Shown here: in pieces, positions 27,333-36,665 of the stretch
Numbering within the stretch: position 1 is the first letter of the stretch
Layout of the letters: every line of letters begins with the position of its first letter
Assembly: GCA_964605655.1 (NCBI GenBank)
Contig: CAZSDK010000014.1
Span: 47,972-111,971 of the forward strand
Reading direction: 5' to 3'
DNA: 64,000 bases
DNA from: JAKLIX01 sp964605655
GTDB taxonomy: Bacteria; Bacteroidota; Bacteroidia; Bacteroidales; CAIXZF01
Notes under the pieces: generated by a model
The model's database searches: none
Told to the model about the DNA's origin: nothing
What the model saw: the letters and a program-made list of their open reading frames with translations, nothing else
Position numbers and translations under genes: made by a program

Positions 27333-27522
27333 AAAAAACCCGCAAAATTCAATTGGGAGTTAAAGTAAACCCCAGAAGTCATGCCTAGAGCCGCCTGATT
27401 TTTGCGACGTCCACCGTTCCCCTAAAGGAAACCCGAAGGTTGAGGCCTGTCCTACGAACCAAAAGCTTTGCCCTAATGGTAATTGTGTTGAGTTTACCAA
27501 CATGGATTGAATTTGCGGGTTA
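27333..27522 (-). ncRNA. ssrS: Candidate 6S RNA
   Basis: The gap between zapA and rny carries a ~190-base minus-strand element. Its ends pair strongly: AACCCGCAAATTCAAT at the 5' side with ATTGAATTTTGCGGGTT at the 3' side, followed by a run of seven T. A long closing stem, length near 190 and a largely open centre are the hallmarks of 6S RNA, which binds the housekeeping RNA polymerase and mimics an open promoter. The neighbouring zapA supports this, since ssrS follows zapA in many proteobacteria, and I recall the same linkage in Bacteroidota. The internal bubble has not been computed, so the call rests on ends, length and context. Confidence 0.72.
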
Positions 27523-27558
27523 TCTTAAATATCTTATGTCAAAGAACCTGGATGATGA

Positions 27559-27852
27559 TCAGCTTTTGTGGAGGTTTTCACCCAGTAAGGCATCCAGCTG
27601 CTGCAAACGGTCAACTATGACATCCTTGTTCTGGGCTTTTTTTTCAGCATTCAATAAACTGGTGGTAAATTGTAAGACAACCATGGCCAAGAGGTCCTGC
27701 TTGTCTTTAAAAGAATAGTTCCCTGTATATTCCCTGATTTTCTGATCAATAAGGGAAACAGCCTTTCTGACGGTTTCTTCCTCTCCTTTTCCAACTCTGA
27801 GACGATATGGCCTGTCAGCAATAACGACCGATAAACTAATTTCCTCCTCCAT
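27559..27852 (-). CDS. zapA: Cell division protein ZapA
   Basis: This 97-residue protein has the usual ZapA order. The N-terminal strand region is SLSVVIADRPYRLRV, followed by a helix with EETVRKAVSLIDQKI. A coiled-coil helix follows (DLLAMVVLQFTTSLLNAEKKAQ) and the protein ends soon after. ZapA crosslinks FtsZ filaments at the division ring. It is 18 bases downstream of a small coiled-coil gene and upstream of the 6S RNA candidate and rny, all on the same strand. Confidence 0.9.
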   Translation of the reverse strand: MEEEISLSVVIADRPYRLRVGKGEEETVRKAVSLIDQKIREYTGNYSFKDKQDLLAMVVLQFTTSLLNAEKKAQNKDVIVDRLQQLDALLGENLHKS

Positions 27853-27870
27853 TTCCAGTACCTTTCATCA

Positions 27871-28161
27871 TCACTCAGGAATCAACATCTCCATACACTT
27901 GTCCACTTCTTTCAGAAGGTCGTTGATTTTTTCCTGCAGTTCCGCTTTCTCTCTTCCTTTCTCTGATGATAGTGTGTTGCTTTTTATTTGTTTTTCTTGT
28001 TCTAACTTACTGATTATTAAATTTTTTTCGGATAAAAGATTTTGAAGTTCAACAATTCTTTCTTGTAATTTCCTCCCTTCCTTCCTTTGTTGCTCCTGTT
28101 GAGTCAATAAAAGAATGACTTTCTCTTCTATATTGGAAATCAAGTCAATACTCTTTGTCAT
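27871..28161 (-). CDS. Small coiled-coil protein upstream of zapA
   Basis: This protein has 96 residues from MTKSIDL. The open frame begins 21 codons earlier, but that extension has no conserved look. Nearly the whole chain is predicted as a coiled coil from its heptad Leu/Ile pattern (LQERIVELQNLLSEKNLIISKLEQEK), with no membrane segment. It resembles ZapB in size and character, and its position 18 bases before zapA suggests a division role. This is inference from context only. Confidence 0.7.
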   Translation of the reverse strand: MTKSIDLISNIEEKVILLLTQQEQQRKEGRKLQERIVELQNLLSEKNLIISKLEQEKQIKSNTLSSEKGREKAELQEKINDLLKEVDKCMEMLIPE

Positions 28162-28295
28162 TAAAAGAAAAGAATAAGGTGAAATTACCTTGCAAATATA
28201 GTCATATTCTACCTGTCTTTTCAATGTGAAAGAAAAAAATCATGATTTGCTTCCATTTTACCTCAGGCATGCATCTATAAGAGAAAATACCTGTG

Positions 28296-29594
28296 ATGAC
28301 AGAAGAGTTTATTCATTATTTATGGAGATACCAGTTGCTCGACAGGCCCTGGTACACTGACAGTGGTGAGTTGATAGAGGTAGTAGCTCAGGGCACTAAG
28401 AACGAAGATGCAGGACCCGACTTCCTGGATGCAAGGATTAGGATCGGTGACACCTTGTGGGCCGGTGACGTTGAGATCCATGTGGCCGCTTCTGACTGGT
28501 TGCATCATGGTCATGAGGCTGACAGGCTGTACGATGGGGTCATCCTTCATGTGGTTCATGAACCTGATACAGTTATCAGGAGGAAGAATGGTCTGCCCAT
28601 ACCCATGCTGGTCGTTGACGGCATTTACGACCCGGCGGGTTACGACCTGTATGAACGGTTCCTTTCTTCCATCGGCTGGGTGTCCTGTGAGAAATTGTTA
28701 CCGGAGGTAAAGCAGGAGCAGTGCCGCGATTGGATTGCCTACCTGGCGGGAGAACGTCTGCAGCGAAAATCTGTATGGGTCGATGAACTCTTTTCCGCCA
28801 ATCACGGTCATGCAGAACAAACATTGTATCACTGCCTTGCCATAGGTTTCGGGCTTAAGGTGAACGCCGATCCCTTCGAATGGCTTGCTAAAAGCATCGA
28901 CCTGAAGATTATCCTGAAGCTTCAGCCTGACCTCAGTCTATTGGAGGCTCTTTGTTTCGGGCAGGCAGGTTTCCTGGAAGAGGATTTCACCGACCCGTAC
29001 CCGCTTCAGCTGAAGGAACAATACTCTTTTCTGAAAGGTAAATACGGACTCTGCCCTCTTCCCGTCCATGTCTGGAAATTCCTGAGAATGAGACCATCTG
29101 GCTTTCCGACCCTGAGGCTGGCGCATTGGGCTGTTTTTTTACATCGTCAGGCTGATAAGCTGTCAAGGATCAGTAAAATGGATAACGGGAAAGACCTCTT
29201 TGAGCTTTTTGAACAGGAAAGCTCAGAGTACTGGTGGAACCATTATCACTTCGGGTCAAAAGCTTCTGTCTGGTCAAAAAAGTTAGGGACCGACACCATT
29301 CTGGCCATCATCCTTAATAGCATCCTTCCATACAGGTACATCAGTTCTGTCAGAAAGGGCGAACTCCACGGACTGAATGCCACCCTGGATGTAATGAGAA
29401 CGCTGCCTCCGGAATGCAACGCCCTTACCAGAAAGTGGGAAGAAAGGGGATTCTCTTCAGGAAACGCACTGGAGAGTCAGGGTTTGCTGGAATTGAAAAG
29501 CCAGTACTGTGACCGTAAAAAATGCCTCGATTGTTTCATCGGTAAGGGCCTGATGAAAGGCAACTATCACATTATCTGTGATATAAAATTTTAG
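28296..29594 (+). CDS. DUF2851 family protein
   Basis: This 432-residue cytoplasmic protein matches DUF2851 by its opening (MTEEFIHYLWRYQLLD), the early block KNEDAGPDFLDARIRIGDTLWAGDVEIHV and the Cys-rich end (CDRKKCLDCFIG). The function is unknown. The conserved acidic block GPDF..A.I..G...WAGDVEIH resembles a nuclease-like metal site, which is speculative. A GTG codon precedes the ATG directly; I use the ATG. Its stop overlaps the stop of the convergent amino-acid permease by three bases. Confidence 0.85.
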   Translation: MTEEFIHYLWRYQLLDRPWYTDSGELIEVVAQGTKNEDAGPDFLDARIRIGDTLWAGDVEIHVAASDWLHHGHEADRLYDGVILHVVHEPDTVIRRKNGLPIPMLVVDGIYDPAGYDLYERFLSSIGWVSCEKLLPEVKQEQCRDWIAYLAGERLQRKSVWVDELFSANHGHAEQTLYHCLAIGFGLKVNADPFEWLAKSIDLKIILKLQPDLSLLEALCFGQAGFLEEDFTDPYPLQLKEQYSFLKGKYGLCPLPVHVWKFLRMRPSGFPTLRLAHWAVFLHRQADKLSRISKMDNGKDLFELFEQESSEYWWNHYHFGSKASVWSKKLGTDTILAIILNSILPYRYISSVRKGELHGLNATLDVMRTLPPECNALTRKWEERGFSSGNALESQGLLELKSQYCDRKKCLDCFIGKGLMKGNYHIICDIKF

Positions 29595-31045
29595 GAGGAC
29601 TTATGCCTGTTAAAGTGCTTCCAGAGATAATAAACCGGAATGCCGCTGATGACGATGATAAGACCCCTTAATGAATAGGTCTGACGGTAGATCAGAAGAT
29701 CGGTGAGAATGGCGGCTGCCATGACAATATAAATAACAGGGATCACCGGGTATCCGAAGGCCTTATAGGGACGTTCCGCATCCGGTCTGTTCCTGCGCAG
29801 CACGAAAATACCGGTGATGGTGAGGGCATAAAAGATCAGTACCGCAAAAATCACATAATCAAGAAGATCGCTGTAGGTGCCTGAAAGGCAAAGTAACGAC
29901 GCCCATACTCCCTGAACGATGAGACTCACCGCCGGTACTCCCTTCGAGTTCAGTTGGCTGGCCTTGTTAAAGAACAACCTGTCATGGGCCATGGCAAAGT
30001 AGACCCTGGCTCCTGATAGAATCAACCCGTTGTTGCAGCCGAAAGTCGAGATCATCACGAAAGCCGCTACAATAATGGCTGCTGTTTCACCGAAAAGTCC
30101 GTTCATCGCAGCGCCGGCCAGTCTGTCGTTGACGGCAAACTGCATGCCTCTTTCAGCAACAGTGACTGCCTCGGGGGTTCCTCTCAGGGGGAGTGCGCAC
30201 ATATAGGCCAGGTTGGCAAGAATATAAAGGATGGTGACGGAAAGTGTTCCGATGAACAGGCTCAGAGGTACATCTTTCTTAGGATTAATTACTTCACCGG
30301 CTGTGAAGGTCACATTGTTCCAGGCATCAGAAGAAAAAAGAGAGCCTACCATGGCAGTCCCAAGGGCTGCCAGCAGGGCCATTCCGCTCAGGGTTCCTCC
30401 TGATGTTCCCCGTGCATCCCAGAAGATGCTCATGTTATATTTAATGGCATCTATGTTTTGGGTCACAAACAATCCGAAAACGATGATGGCAAGCAGGATG
30501 AAGACTTTGGAAGAGGTAAAAATATTCTGGATGATCTTTCCCGAGCGGATACCTCTGGTATTCAGGTAGGTAAGTAGAACGATCATGGCGATGGCCAATA
30601 GTTCCGTCGTACTGAATTTGAAGTACTTCCAATCCAGAAGCAGGTGTTTCTCTGAAAACCAGGGAAAAATTTCGCCGGTATATTTACCAAATGCCATGGC
30701 CACGGCGGCTATAGTCCCGGTCTGAATGACCAGGAACATGGTCCATCCGAATAAAAATCCCGATAAGGGACCATACGCTTCCTTCAGGTAAACATACTGT
30801 CCCCCGGCATTGGGCATCATGGCGGCCAGTTCACCGTAACTGAGTGCCGCAAAAATGGTCATGATGCCGGCAATGACCCAGGCCGCGATAACCCATCCGG
30901 GAGCGCCAAGGTCCCTCGACATGGAGGCGCTCACGATAAAGATACCTGATCCGATCATGGATCCCATCACCAGAGTGGTGGCATCGAAGAGTTTCAGGCT
31001 CTTTTTAAAGCCATGGTCATGATGGTGGGTAGAGCGTACATTCAT
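29591..31045 (-). CDS. APC-family amino acid permease (LAT-like)
   Basis: This 484-residue protein has about twelve hydrophobic segments and the APC signature in helix 1 (TTLVMGSMIGSGIFIV), plus LSYGELAAMMPNAGGQYVYL in helix 2-3. These place it near the bacterial L-type amino acid transporters. A His-rich N terminus (THHHDHG) precedes the first helix. A second APC transporter lies immediately upstream on the same strand. Substrate cannot be read from sequence, but neutral or cationic amino acids are usual for this family. Confidence 0.88.
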   Translation of the reverse strand: MNVRSTHHHDHGFKKSLKLFDATTLVMGSMIGSGIFIVSASMSRDLGAPGWVIAAWVIAGIMTIFAALSYGELAAMMPNAGGQYVYLKEAYGPLSGFLFGWTMFLVIQTGTIAAVAMAFGKYTGEIFPWFSEKHLLLDWKYFKFSTTELLAIAMIVLLTYLNTRGIRSGKIIQNIFTSSKVFILLAIIVFGLFVTQNIDAIKYNMSIFWDARGTSGGTLSGMALLAALGTAMVGSLFSSDAWNNVTFTAGEVINPKKDVPLSLFIGTLSVTILYILANLAYMCALPLRGTPEAVTVAERGMQFAVNDRLAGAAMNGLFGETAAIIVAAFVMISTFGCNNGLILSGARVYFAMAHDRLFFNKASQLNSKGVPAVSLIVQGVWASLLCLSGTYSDLLDYVIFAVLIFYALTITGIFVLRRNRPDAERPYKAFGYPVIPVIYIVMAAAILTDLLIYRQTYSLRGLIIVISGIPVYYLWKHFNRHKSS

Positions 31046-31066
31046 GAAACAATCAGGATGAGAGGA

Positions 31067-32707
31067 TTACTGCTTATTCAACTTGCTTCTGTTCATGCCA
31101 TACGTAAAGTAAATGATGAATCCCAGGGCCATCCATACAAGCAGTCGTGCCCAGGTTTGCCAGGGAAGGGATATCATCTGCACCAGGCAAATGGCGGCAC
31201 CCAGGATAGGGACGACCGGGACCCAGGGAGTCTTGAACGGCCTGGGGATGTCAGGGCGTGATTTGCGCAGAATAATCACGCTGATACATACCATGACAAA
31301 AGCCAGCAGGGTGCCGATGGATACCAGTTCACCCAAAATGTCGATCGGCAAAATGCCGGCAAAGAACATGGCTACGGCACCCGTGAGGATGGTGCTGAAA
31401 TACGGGGTCTTGTATTTATGATGCACCCTGGCGAAAACAGGAGGCAGTAATCCGTCTTTGGCCATAGAAAAGAATATCCTGGGCTGACCTAACAACATGA
31501 CCAGGATAACGGAGCTCAATCCTGCAATGGCGGCAATTTTAATGATGGGCCTGAGCCAGAACATACCCTTTCCCATCGCGTTAACTCCTACGGCAATGGG
31601 ATCAGGAACATTAAGCAGTGTATAACTCACTATACCGGTCAGAACGATGGCAACAAGGATGTACAATATGGTAGATATGGTAAGGGATCCCAGGATCCCG
31701 ATCGGCATGTCCCGCTGCGGATTCTTGGCTTCCTGGGCAGCGGTGGAGACGGCATCAAAGCCGATATAGGCAAAAAAGATCACTCCGGCCGCCCTAAAGA
31801 TGCCCGGCCACCCAAAATGTCCATTTCCCTGGAAAGGCGGGATAAAGGGATGCCAGTTGGCCGTCTTGACAAACGCCCATCCTAATGCAATAAAAAGAAG
31901 GATCACACCTACTTTAATGATGACCATGAAGTTGTTGAAGTTGGCACTTTCTCTGATTCCTATCACCAGCAAGGAAGATAAAAGGAAGATGATCAGCATG
32001 GCAGGTAAATTGGCGATGCAGGTAATGGAGGGAAGTGTGGAAATGTCGACCTGACTTTGACTGAAGGCCGCGGTCAGCTGCTTGGTTTTCTGCACATAAT
32101 CCAGTGTTTGCACGTTGAGAAGCGTATCTCCGGCGGCGTTCACCACCTTGCTGAGCTCATCAGGATTGACTCCTGCCGATTTAAGACCCATTACCATTTG
32201 TGGCGTCTGGTGCAGAAACCCCAGAGAATGAATATCCAGGAAACGGGTGCCTGCAGAATGCGCGATGGCAATAGGTACGTTGATGTCAAAATCTTTCAGG
32301 AAGCTGACAATATAACCTGACCATCCGACGCTGACTGTGGAAGCTGCAAAAAGGTACTCCAGTATCAGGTCCCAGCCGATGATCCAGGCAAAAAACTCTC
32401 CCATGGTGGCATAGGAATAAGTGTAAGCACTTCCTGCAATCGGGATCATGGAGGCAAACTCAGCGTAGCACAAACCGGCAAATGCACAAGCCAGGCCCGA
32501 GATCAGAAAGGAGATCACGATAGCGGGGCCTGCATATTGAGCTGCCGCTGAGCCTGTTAGTACAAAAATTCCCGCTCCGATGATGGCTCCGACTCCTAAG
32601 GTCGTAAGGTTGGTCGCTGTCAGAGTTCGTTTGAATCCGTGGTTCGGATCGGATGCCTCTTGCATTAGGGTATGTAAAGGCTTGGTTTTGAGTAATCTGC
32701 TTGACAT
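31067..32707 (-). CDS. APC-family transporter, cationic amino acid (CAT) type
   Basis: This 546-residue protein is started at MSSRLLKTKPL; an earlier Met adds 13 residues. It has about twelve to fourteen hydrophobic segments, with TTLGVGAIIGAGIFVLTG in helix 1 and CYAEFASMIPIAGSAYTYSY in helices 2-3, typical of the CAT branch. It carries an unusually long loop (about residues 145-230) between early helices, which suggests a periplasmic insertion. It is followed 21 bases later by the second permease. Because the saccharopine pathway genes are in the same window, lysine or arginine uptake is possible; this is inference. Confidence 0.86.
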   Translation of the reverse strand: MSSRLLKTKPLHTLMQEASDPNHGFKRTLTATNLTTLGVGAIIGAGIFVLTGSAAAQYAGPAIVISFLISGLACAFAGLCYAEFASMIPIAGSAYTYSYATMGEFFAWIIGWDLILEYLFAASTVSVGWSGYIVSFLKDFDINVPIAIAHSAGTRFLDIHSLGFLHQTPQMVMGLKSAGVNPDELSKVVNAAGDTLLNVQTLDYVQKTKQLTAAFSQSQVDISTLPSITCIANLPAMLIIFLLSSLLVIGIRESANFNNFMVIIKVGVILLFIALGWAFVKTANWHPFIPPFQGNGHFGWPGIFRAAGVIFFAYIGFDAVSTAAQEAKNPQRDMPIGILGSLTISTILYILVAIVLTGIVSYTLLNVPDPIAVGVNAMGKGMFWLRPIIKIAAIAGLSSVILVMLLGQPRIFFSMAKDGLLPPVFARVHHKYKTPYFSTILTGAVAMFFAGILPIDILGELVSIGTLLAFVMVCISVIILRKSRPDIPRPFKTPWVPVVPILGAAICLVQMISLPWQTWARLLVWMALGFIIYFTYGMNRSKLNKQ

Positions 32708-32856
32708 TGAGGATGGCTTGGATGGTGAATTCCGGATGATAAGCAAACCTACAGGTTTTTTACCAAAACCCGATCGAACTCAAGAAAAAATTGAAAAATG
32801 AGGAGTAAATTTTTCCAAAACCATCCTCATGATGCATCTATTAGAAAAACAGGATC

Positions 32857-33564
32857 ATGTTACATGCCATTAAGGAGTACTTCTACTTCTCCCGCTCTGA
32901 AAAGAGGGGTGTTTTGATATTAAGTGCCTTGATATTTCTGTCCTTCTTTATTCCGGATGGATACAAATGGGTGCAGCAGCGCACCGGTCATGCTTCTGAT
33001 ACAAATCAGCAAGTAAAGAAATTTTTGCTCCTGATCGAAAGCGACAGCGCTGATCATGTTAACAGCAAAACCAATAATGGCACACAAAGATACCGGCAGG
33101 CTTCCTGGATGACCGAACATGGAAGAAAGCCTCTTGTTTTTCCCCAAACCTGGAATAAAAAAGGGCCTGTATTTGATCTGAACTCCGCCGATTCGCTGGA
33201 CCTGCTGAGCATCAGTGGAATAGGACCTTACCTGGCTCACAAGATTCTACAATACCGCCAACGCCTGGGTGGTTATTATTCCTGCCGGCAGTTGCTGGAG
33301 ATCAGGGGTTTTGATGCGGAGAGGTACCAGTCGGTGCATGCTTCCTTTTTTGTGGATACGCTCAAAATCAAGCCCATGAACGTGAATACCATCGATTTTA
33401 AGATGATCCTGAAACATCCTTACGGGGATTACCAGGTGGCGAAAGCCTGGATTCAGTTCCGGAAAGCGGTCGGGGTCATTCAGGATCCGGAAGAATTAAA
33501 AAAAGGGGGAGTCATTCCCGATACCACATATAAAAAACTTCGTCCGTATCTGTCAGTGAAATAA
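32857..33564 (+). CDS. Helix-hairpin-helix (ComEA-like) protein with membrane anchor
   Basis: This 235-residue protein has one hydrophobic segment near the N terminus (residues ~18-33, GVLILSALIFLSFFIP). A polar linker leads to two helix-hairpin-helix units. The first (FDLNSADSLDLLSISGIGPYLAHKILQYR) is a clear HhH with GIGP; the second (MNVNTIDFKMILKHPYGDYQVAKAWIQFR) is more diverged. ComEA-like proteins bind double-stranded DNA at the envelope. No other competence gene is adjacent, so a DNA-uptake role is uncertain. Confidence 0.83.
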   Translation: MLHAIKEYFYFSRSEKRGVLILSALIFLSFFIPDGYKWVQQRTGHASDTNQQVKKFLLLIESDSADHVNSKTNNGTQRYRQASWMTEHGRKPLVFPQTWNKKGPVFDLNSADSLDLLSISGIGPYLAHKILQYRQRLGGYYSCRQLLEIRGFDAERYQSVHASFFVDTLKIKPMNVNTIDFKMILKHPYGDYQVAKAWIQFRKAVGVIQDPEELKKGGVIPDTTYKKLRPYLSVK

Positions 33565-33679
33565 TTAGTTAGATAGAAATAGCCCTTTCCCTTCTTACAT
33601 TGCATCCATTCGGTCTATGGAACAGTAAGTTTGGATTATTCAGCTTTTTCAGGTAGTTTTGGGCCTGATAATTACTCCT

Positions 33680-34375
33680 ATGTCAGAGGATACCATCATT
33701 TCGCTGGAGAGTGTTTCTGTTTTTCAGAATCAGATCCTGATACTTACCAACGTCAACTTTTCCGTCAGGAATGGCGAATTTGTCTACCTGATCGGAAAGA
33801 CCGGCAGCGGGAAAACTTCTCTTCTCAAGACCTTGTATGCAGAACTTCCCTGCATTGATGGAAAAGCCAGTGTGGCCGGTTATGACCTCAGGAAGATGTC
33901 GCGGACCGATATTCCTTATTTAAGGAGGAAACTCGGTATCGTTTTTCAGGATTTTCAGCTGCTGACCGACAGAAATGTCAATGAAAACCTTTTATTCGTG
34001 ATGAGGGCAACCGGTTGGAAAGACAAGAAGGCCATGCAGGACAGACTTTATTATGTGCTTAAAAAAGTGGGACTCGAGACCAAGGGCTTTAAGAAGACCA
34101 CTCAACTCTCGGGAGGTGAACAACAGAGAGTAGGCATCGCCAGGTCACTGATCAACAACCCGGAGATCCTGTTAGCTGATGAACCGACAGGGAACCTTGA
34201 TCCGGATACTTCAAAGGGAATTCTTTCCCTGCTGAGTGAGATCAGCAGCAGTGGTACGGCAGTGATCATGGCTACCCACGATTATTCCATGATTTCCCTG
34301 TTTCCAGCCCGGACCGTGAAGTGCGAAGGGGGTCATGTCATCCCCGGGGAGCCTCCGGCGGGAACAGCATATTGA
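33680..34375 (+). CDS. ftsE: FtsE-like ABC ATPase
   Basis: This 231-residue ATPase has Walker A GKTGSGKTS, signature LSGGEQQRVGIARS, Walker B LLADEPTGNLD and H-loop MATHD, in the layout of FtsE. With FtsX, FtsE controls peptidoglycan hydrolases at division. I start at ATG 33680 because the first in-frame start (33659) is a TTG with no support. No ftsX is visible nearby. Its 3' end overlaps the convergent glycosyltransferase by 38 bases. Confidence 0.85.
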   Translation: MSEDTIISLESVSVFQNQILILTNVNFSVRNGEFVYLIGKTGSGKTSLLKTLYAELPCIDGKASVAGYDLRKMSRTDIPYLRRKLGIVFQDFQLLTDRNVNENLLFVMRATGWKDKKAMQDRLYYVLKKVGLETKGFKKTTQLSGGEQQRVGIARSLINNPEILLADEPTGNLDPDTSKGILSLLSEISSSGTAVIMATHDYSMISLFPARTVKCEGGHVIPGEPPAGTAY

Positions 34376-35501
34376 TCAGTTTTTCGGAATTGGCTTTGTT
34401 GATAAAACCTTCTTTTAGCAGAAGGGATCGTCGGGTTTCAGATTCCTCCCTGGTAAAGGGTGTCAGCATCAGCCTGATTAACTGATCTTTCATATCAGAG
34501 GGGCTCGCGGCGATGGTGCACAGGCTTTCCAGTCCGGTCCTTATCACCATGGGTTCATTGACCAGGCAATGCCTGCCAGTGAACAGGGCTGCCAGCAATT
34601 TCAGCTTGATGCCGGTGGCCTGGAAGGTAGGAAGCACATTCACCTGGGCTTGCCTGATTAGCTTATAAATCTCCTCGGTCTTCAGATCGGACCTGAGAGA
34701 AACATTCTTTGATAGTCTCGCCAGTTCAACCAGCTCAGAAGAGGGCTTGTTGCCGGCAATGACCAATGGAATCCCAAGGTCGTTAAAAACTTCACGGATT
34801 AAAAACAGGGCTGCCTGGTTGTTTTCTCCTACTTCAAGGCTTCCGTGGTAGAGCGCAAAGTTTCCCATGCCTTCCGGAAAGACCACATCCTCGAACGGAT
34901 GAAAGGCAGAGACAGCACAGATCTCTTTCCCCGGAAATCTGGAAGTCAAATAATCCCAGTCTTTTTTGGAGATGGGTGCAAGGGCGGATGCATGATCCAG
35001 GATGTTCTCGAAACGTTTTAATTTCCATGCTTCCTTCCTGAAATAGATCTTTTTCAGAAGGTTTTTCTCTACGAATGCCAGGTTGTCGTAATAATGATGC
35101 TCGATGTTATGTGTCCTAACCACTTTTCTGATGTTTTTAAGAGAAGGATGGTCCAGGTAATAACAGGTGTGAAGGCCTTCGAAAAGAATAGGATAGGGGG
35201 TGGCTGTAATCCTTTTTAACAGTTCGTCTGAAGTCCTGGTGGATACAATATATGGTGAACGGTTCAGGAAATGGGCAGGTGATGATTTTCGGGGATAATA
35301 GTTGACGGTCTCACACAAACGGTCCAGATCAGGATCGGGTTGACGGCCATATTGGAAACAATGGAGATGGATTTTGATCCCTGCTTCTGACAGGGATTTG
35401 ATTTTGTAGAAAATATCAATAGCTCCTCCATAGTTCACCGGAACGGGGATGTCGAAGGAGATCAGGTGGATATGATGCTCAGAGGAATTGCCTATAGACA
35501 T
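34338..35501 (-). CDS. Glycosyltransferase, GT-B fold
   Basis: This 387-residue protein is started at MSIGNSSEHH, overlapping the end of the upstream glycosyltransferase by 23 bases. It has an N-terminal PVNYGGAIDIFYKIKSL segment, typical of GT-B donors/acceptors (glycine-rich loop), and a C-terminal half with DLKTEEIYKLIRQAQVNVLPTFQATGIKLKLLAAL, resembling the GT4/GT1 E(x7)E region but with the final Glu replaced. The donor and acceptor sugars are unknown. Its coupling to the next gene suggests a shared glycan pathway. The 3' end overlaps ftsE on the other strand. Confidence 0.75.
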   Translation of the reverse strand: MSIGNSSEHHIHLISFDIPVPVNYGGAIDIFYKIKSLSEAGIKIHLHCFQYGRQPDPDLDRLCETVNYYPRKSSPAHFLNRSPYIVSTRTSDELLKRITATPYPILFEGLHTCYYLDHPSLKNIRKVVRTHNIEHHYYDNLAFVEKNLLKKIYFRKEAWKLKRFENILDHASALAPISKKDWDYLTSRFPGKEICAVSAFHPFEDVVFPEGMGNFALYHGSLEVGENNQAALFLIREVFNDLGIPLVIAGNKPSSELVELARLSKNVSLRSDLKTEEIYKLIRQAQVNVLPTFQATGIKLKLLAALFTGRHCLVNEPMVIRTGLESLCTIAASPSDMKDQLIRLMLTPFTREESETRRSLLLKEGFINKANSEKLINMLFPPEAPRG

Positions 35502-36600
35502 CGCTAAGTACTTTTTCTTCCTGTTCCCAGCACAAGTCTGTTGCTGCAATGTTAAGGTTTTCCTTCCATTTCTGCTGCTGATTTTTATCAACAAGCATAG
35601 CTTTCATCACCTCTGCAAGATGCAAAGGGTCGTGATTTTTGGCAATTCTGCCGATCTGGAATTTCTCGACGATGTTCCTTATCTCAGGCAGATCAGAGGC
35701 AAGAACCGGTACCCGGGCTTGTATATAGTCAAACAGCTTATTGGGGAGGCTGAAGCGGTAGTTGAGGTTGGTGTCTTTGTCGAGGGTCAGCCCGAGGTCG
35801 GCGCAGCAGGTGTATTGGAACAACTTTTCAAAAGACTGCCTGGGAATGAATCTTACCTTGTTCTCAAGTCCGTCGGAGATTGCTTTTTCTTTGAGAAACG
35901 GTATGACATCGCCGTCACCGACGATAAGTAACAAGGCATGATCCACATATTTCATGGCTTCGACAGCCTCTTCTGCACCCCGCTGAATGTTGATGCCTGC
36001 TCCCTGAAGGATAACCAAAGGGGTTTGTTCAGGGAGTCCAAGCGATGCCCTGTCTGCCTTACCCTCAAAATCTCTTCGCTCCGGGACGTTCCTGAGTACC
36101 TGAACCTCCTTACCATATTCATCCTTGTAAAGCCTTGCAATGGAATCATTTACAGTGAAGATGTGGTTGAGCCTTGGGAAAATAGCTCTTTCCAGGGTTT
36201 TCCAGATCCTCTTTTTTATGGGATGATTACTGAGTTCAGGGACCTCAGTAAAATACTCATGACTGTCATAAACCAGGGATGCTTTTTTAAGCCTTGATAC
36301 AAGATAATTCGGAAGGAGCGTGTCTAGATCATTTGAGACGAGCACTTTGGGTTTATAAGACATCAAGAGGATGAACAACCTGAACTGGTACTCGAGGTAA
36401 AATATCGGTCCTCGCTCAAACAGCAACAACATCCTTTTGGTCTCATAAGATCTGGGCTGCAGTTCGAGGCTGTTTTTTTTTCTCCTGCCGACAAGCAACA
36501 CCCGGTAGCCCAACCTGACAAGGCTGCGGCTGACCTTATCCACCCGCTGGTCGGTGGACAGGTCATTGATGACGGAGAGTATGGCCAGGGGTGATGCCAT
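35479..36600 (-). CDS. Glycosyltransferase, family 4-like
   Basis: This 373-residue GT-B enzyme opens with LAILSVINDLSTDQRVDKVSRSL, a pattern common in Bacteroidota glycosyltransferases of group 1. The second half has GAGINIQRGAEEAVEAMKYV and LGLTLDKDTNLNYRFSLPNKLFDYIQARVPVLASDLPEI, which contains the nucleotide-sugar binding site. A DSHEYFTEVPEL motif lies in the N-terminal half. It probably transfers a sugar during surface polysaccharide or protein glycosylation; the substrate is unknown. The next glycosyltransferase overlaps its 3' end. Confidence 0.86.
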   Translation of the reverse strand: MASPLAILSVINDLSTDQRVDKVSRSLVRLGYRVLLVGRRKKNSLELQPRSYETKRMLLLFERGPIFYLEYQFRLFILLMSYKPKVLVSNDLDTLLPNYLVSRLKKASLVYDSHEYFTEVPELSNHPIKKRIWKTLERAIFPRLNHIFTVNDSIARLYKDEYGKEVQVLRNVPERRDFEGKADRASLGLPEQTPLVILQGAGINIQRGAEEAVEAMKYVDHALLLIVGDGDVIPFLKEKAISDGLENKVRFIPRQSFEKLFQYTCCADLGLTLDKDTNLNYRFSLPNKLFDYIQARVPVLASDLPEIRNIVEKFQIGRIAKNHDPLHLAEVMKAMLVDKNQQQKWKENLNIAATDLCWEQEEKVLSDVYRQFL

Positions 36601-36621
36601 GACGCAAAAATAATGGAAAAA

Positions 36622-36648
36622 AAAACCGCCAGGGTCACTGGCGGTTTT
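36622..36648 (-). terminator. Rho-independent terminator of the Asp-box protein gene
   Basis: An 11-bp stem (AAAACCGCCAG with its exact complement) encloses GGTCA. On the minus strand it is followed by a run of eight T. It lies 18 bases beyond the stop codon at 36666, and just upstream of the glycosyltransferase start, so it separates the two units. Confidence 0.85.
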
Positions 36649-36665
36649 CTTGTCATAGGTTTCTC

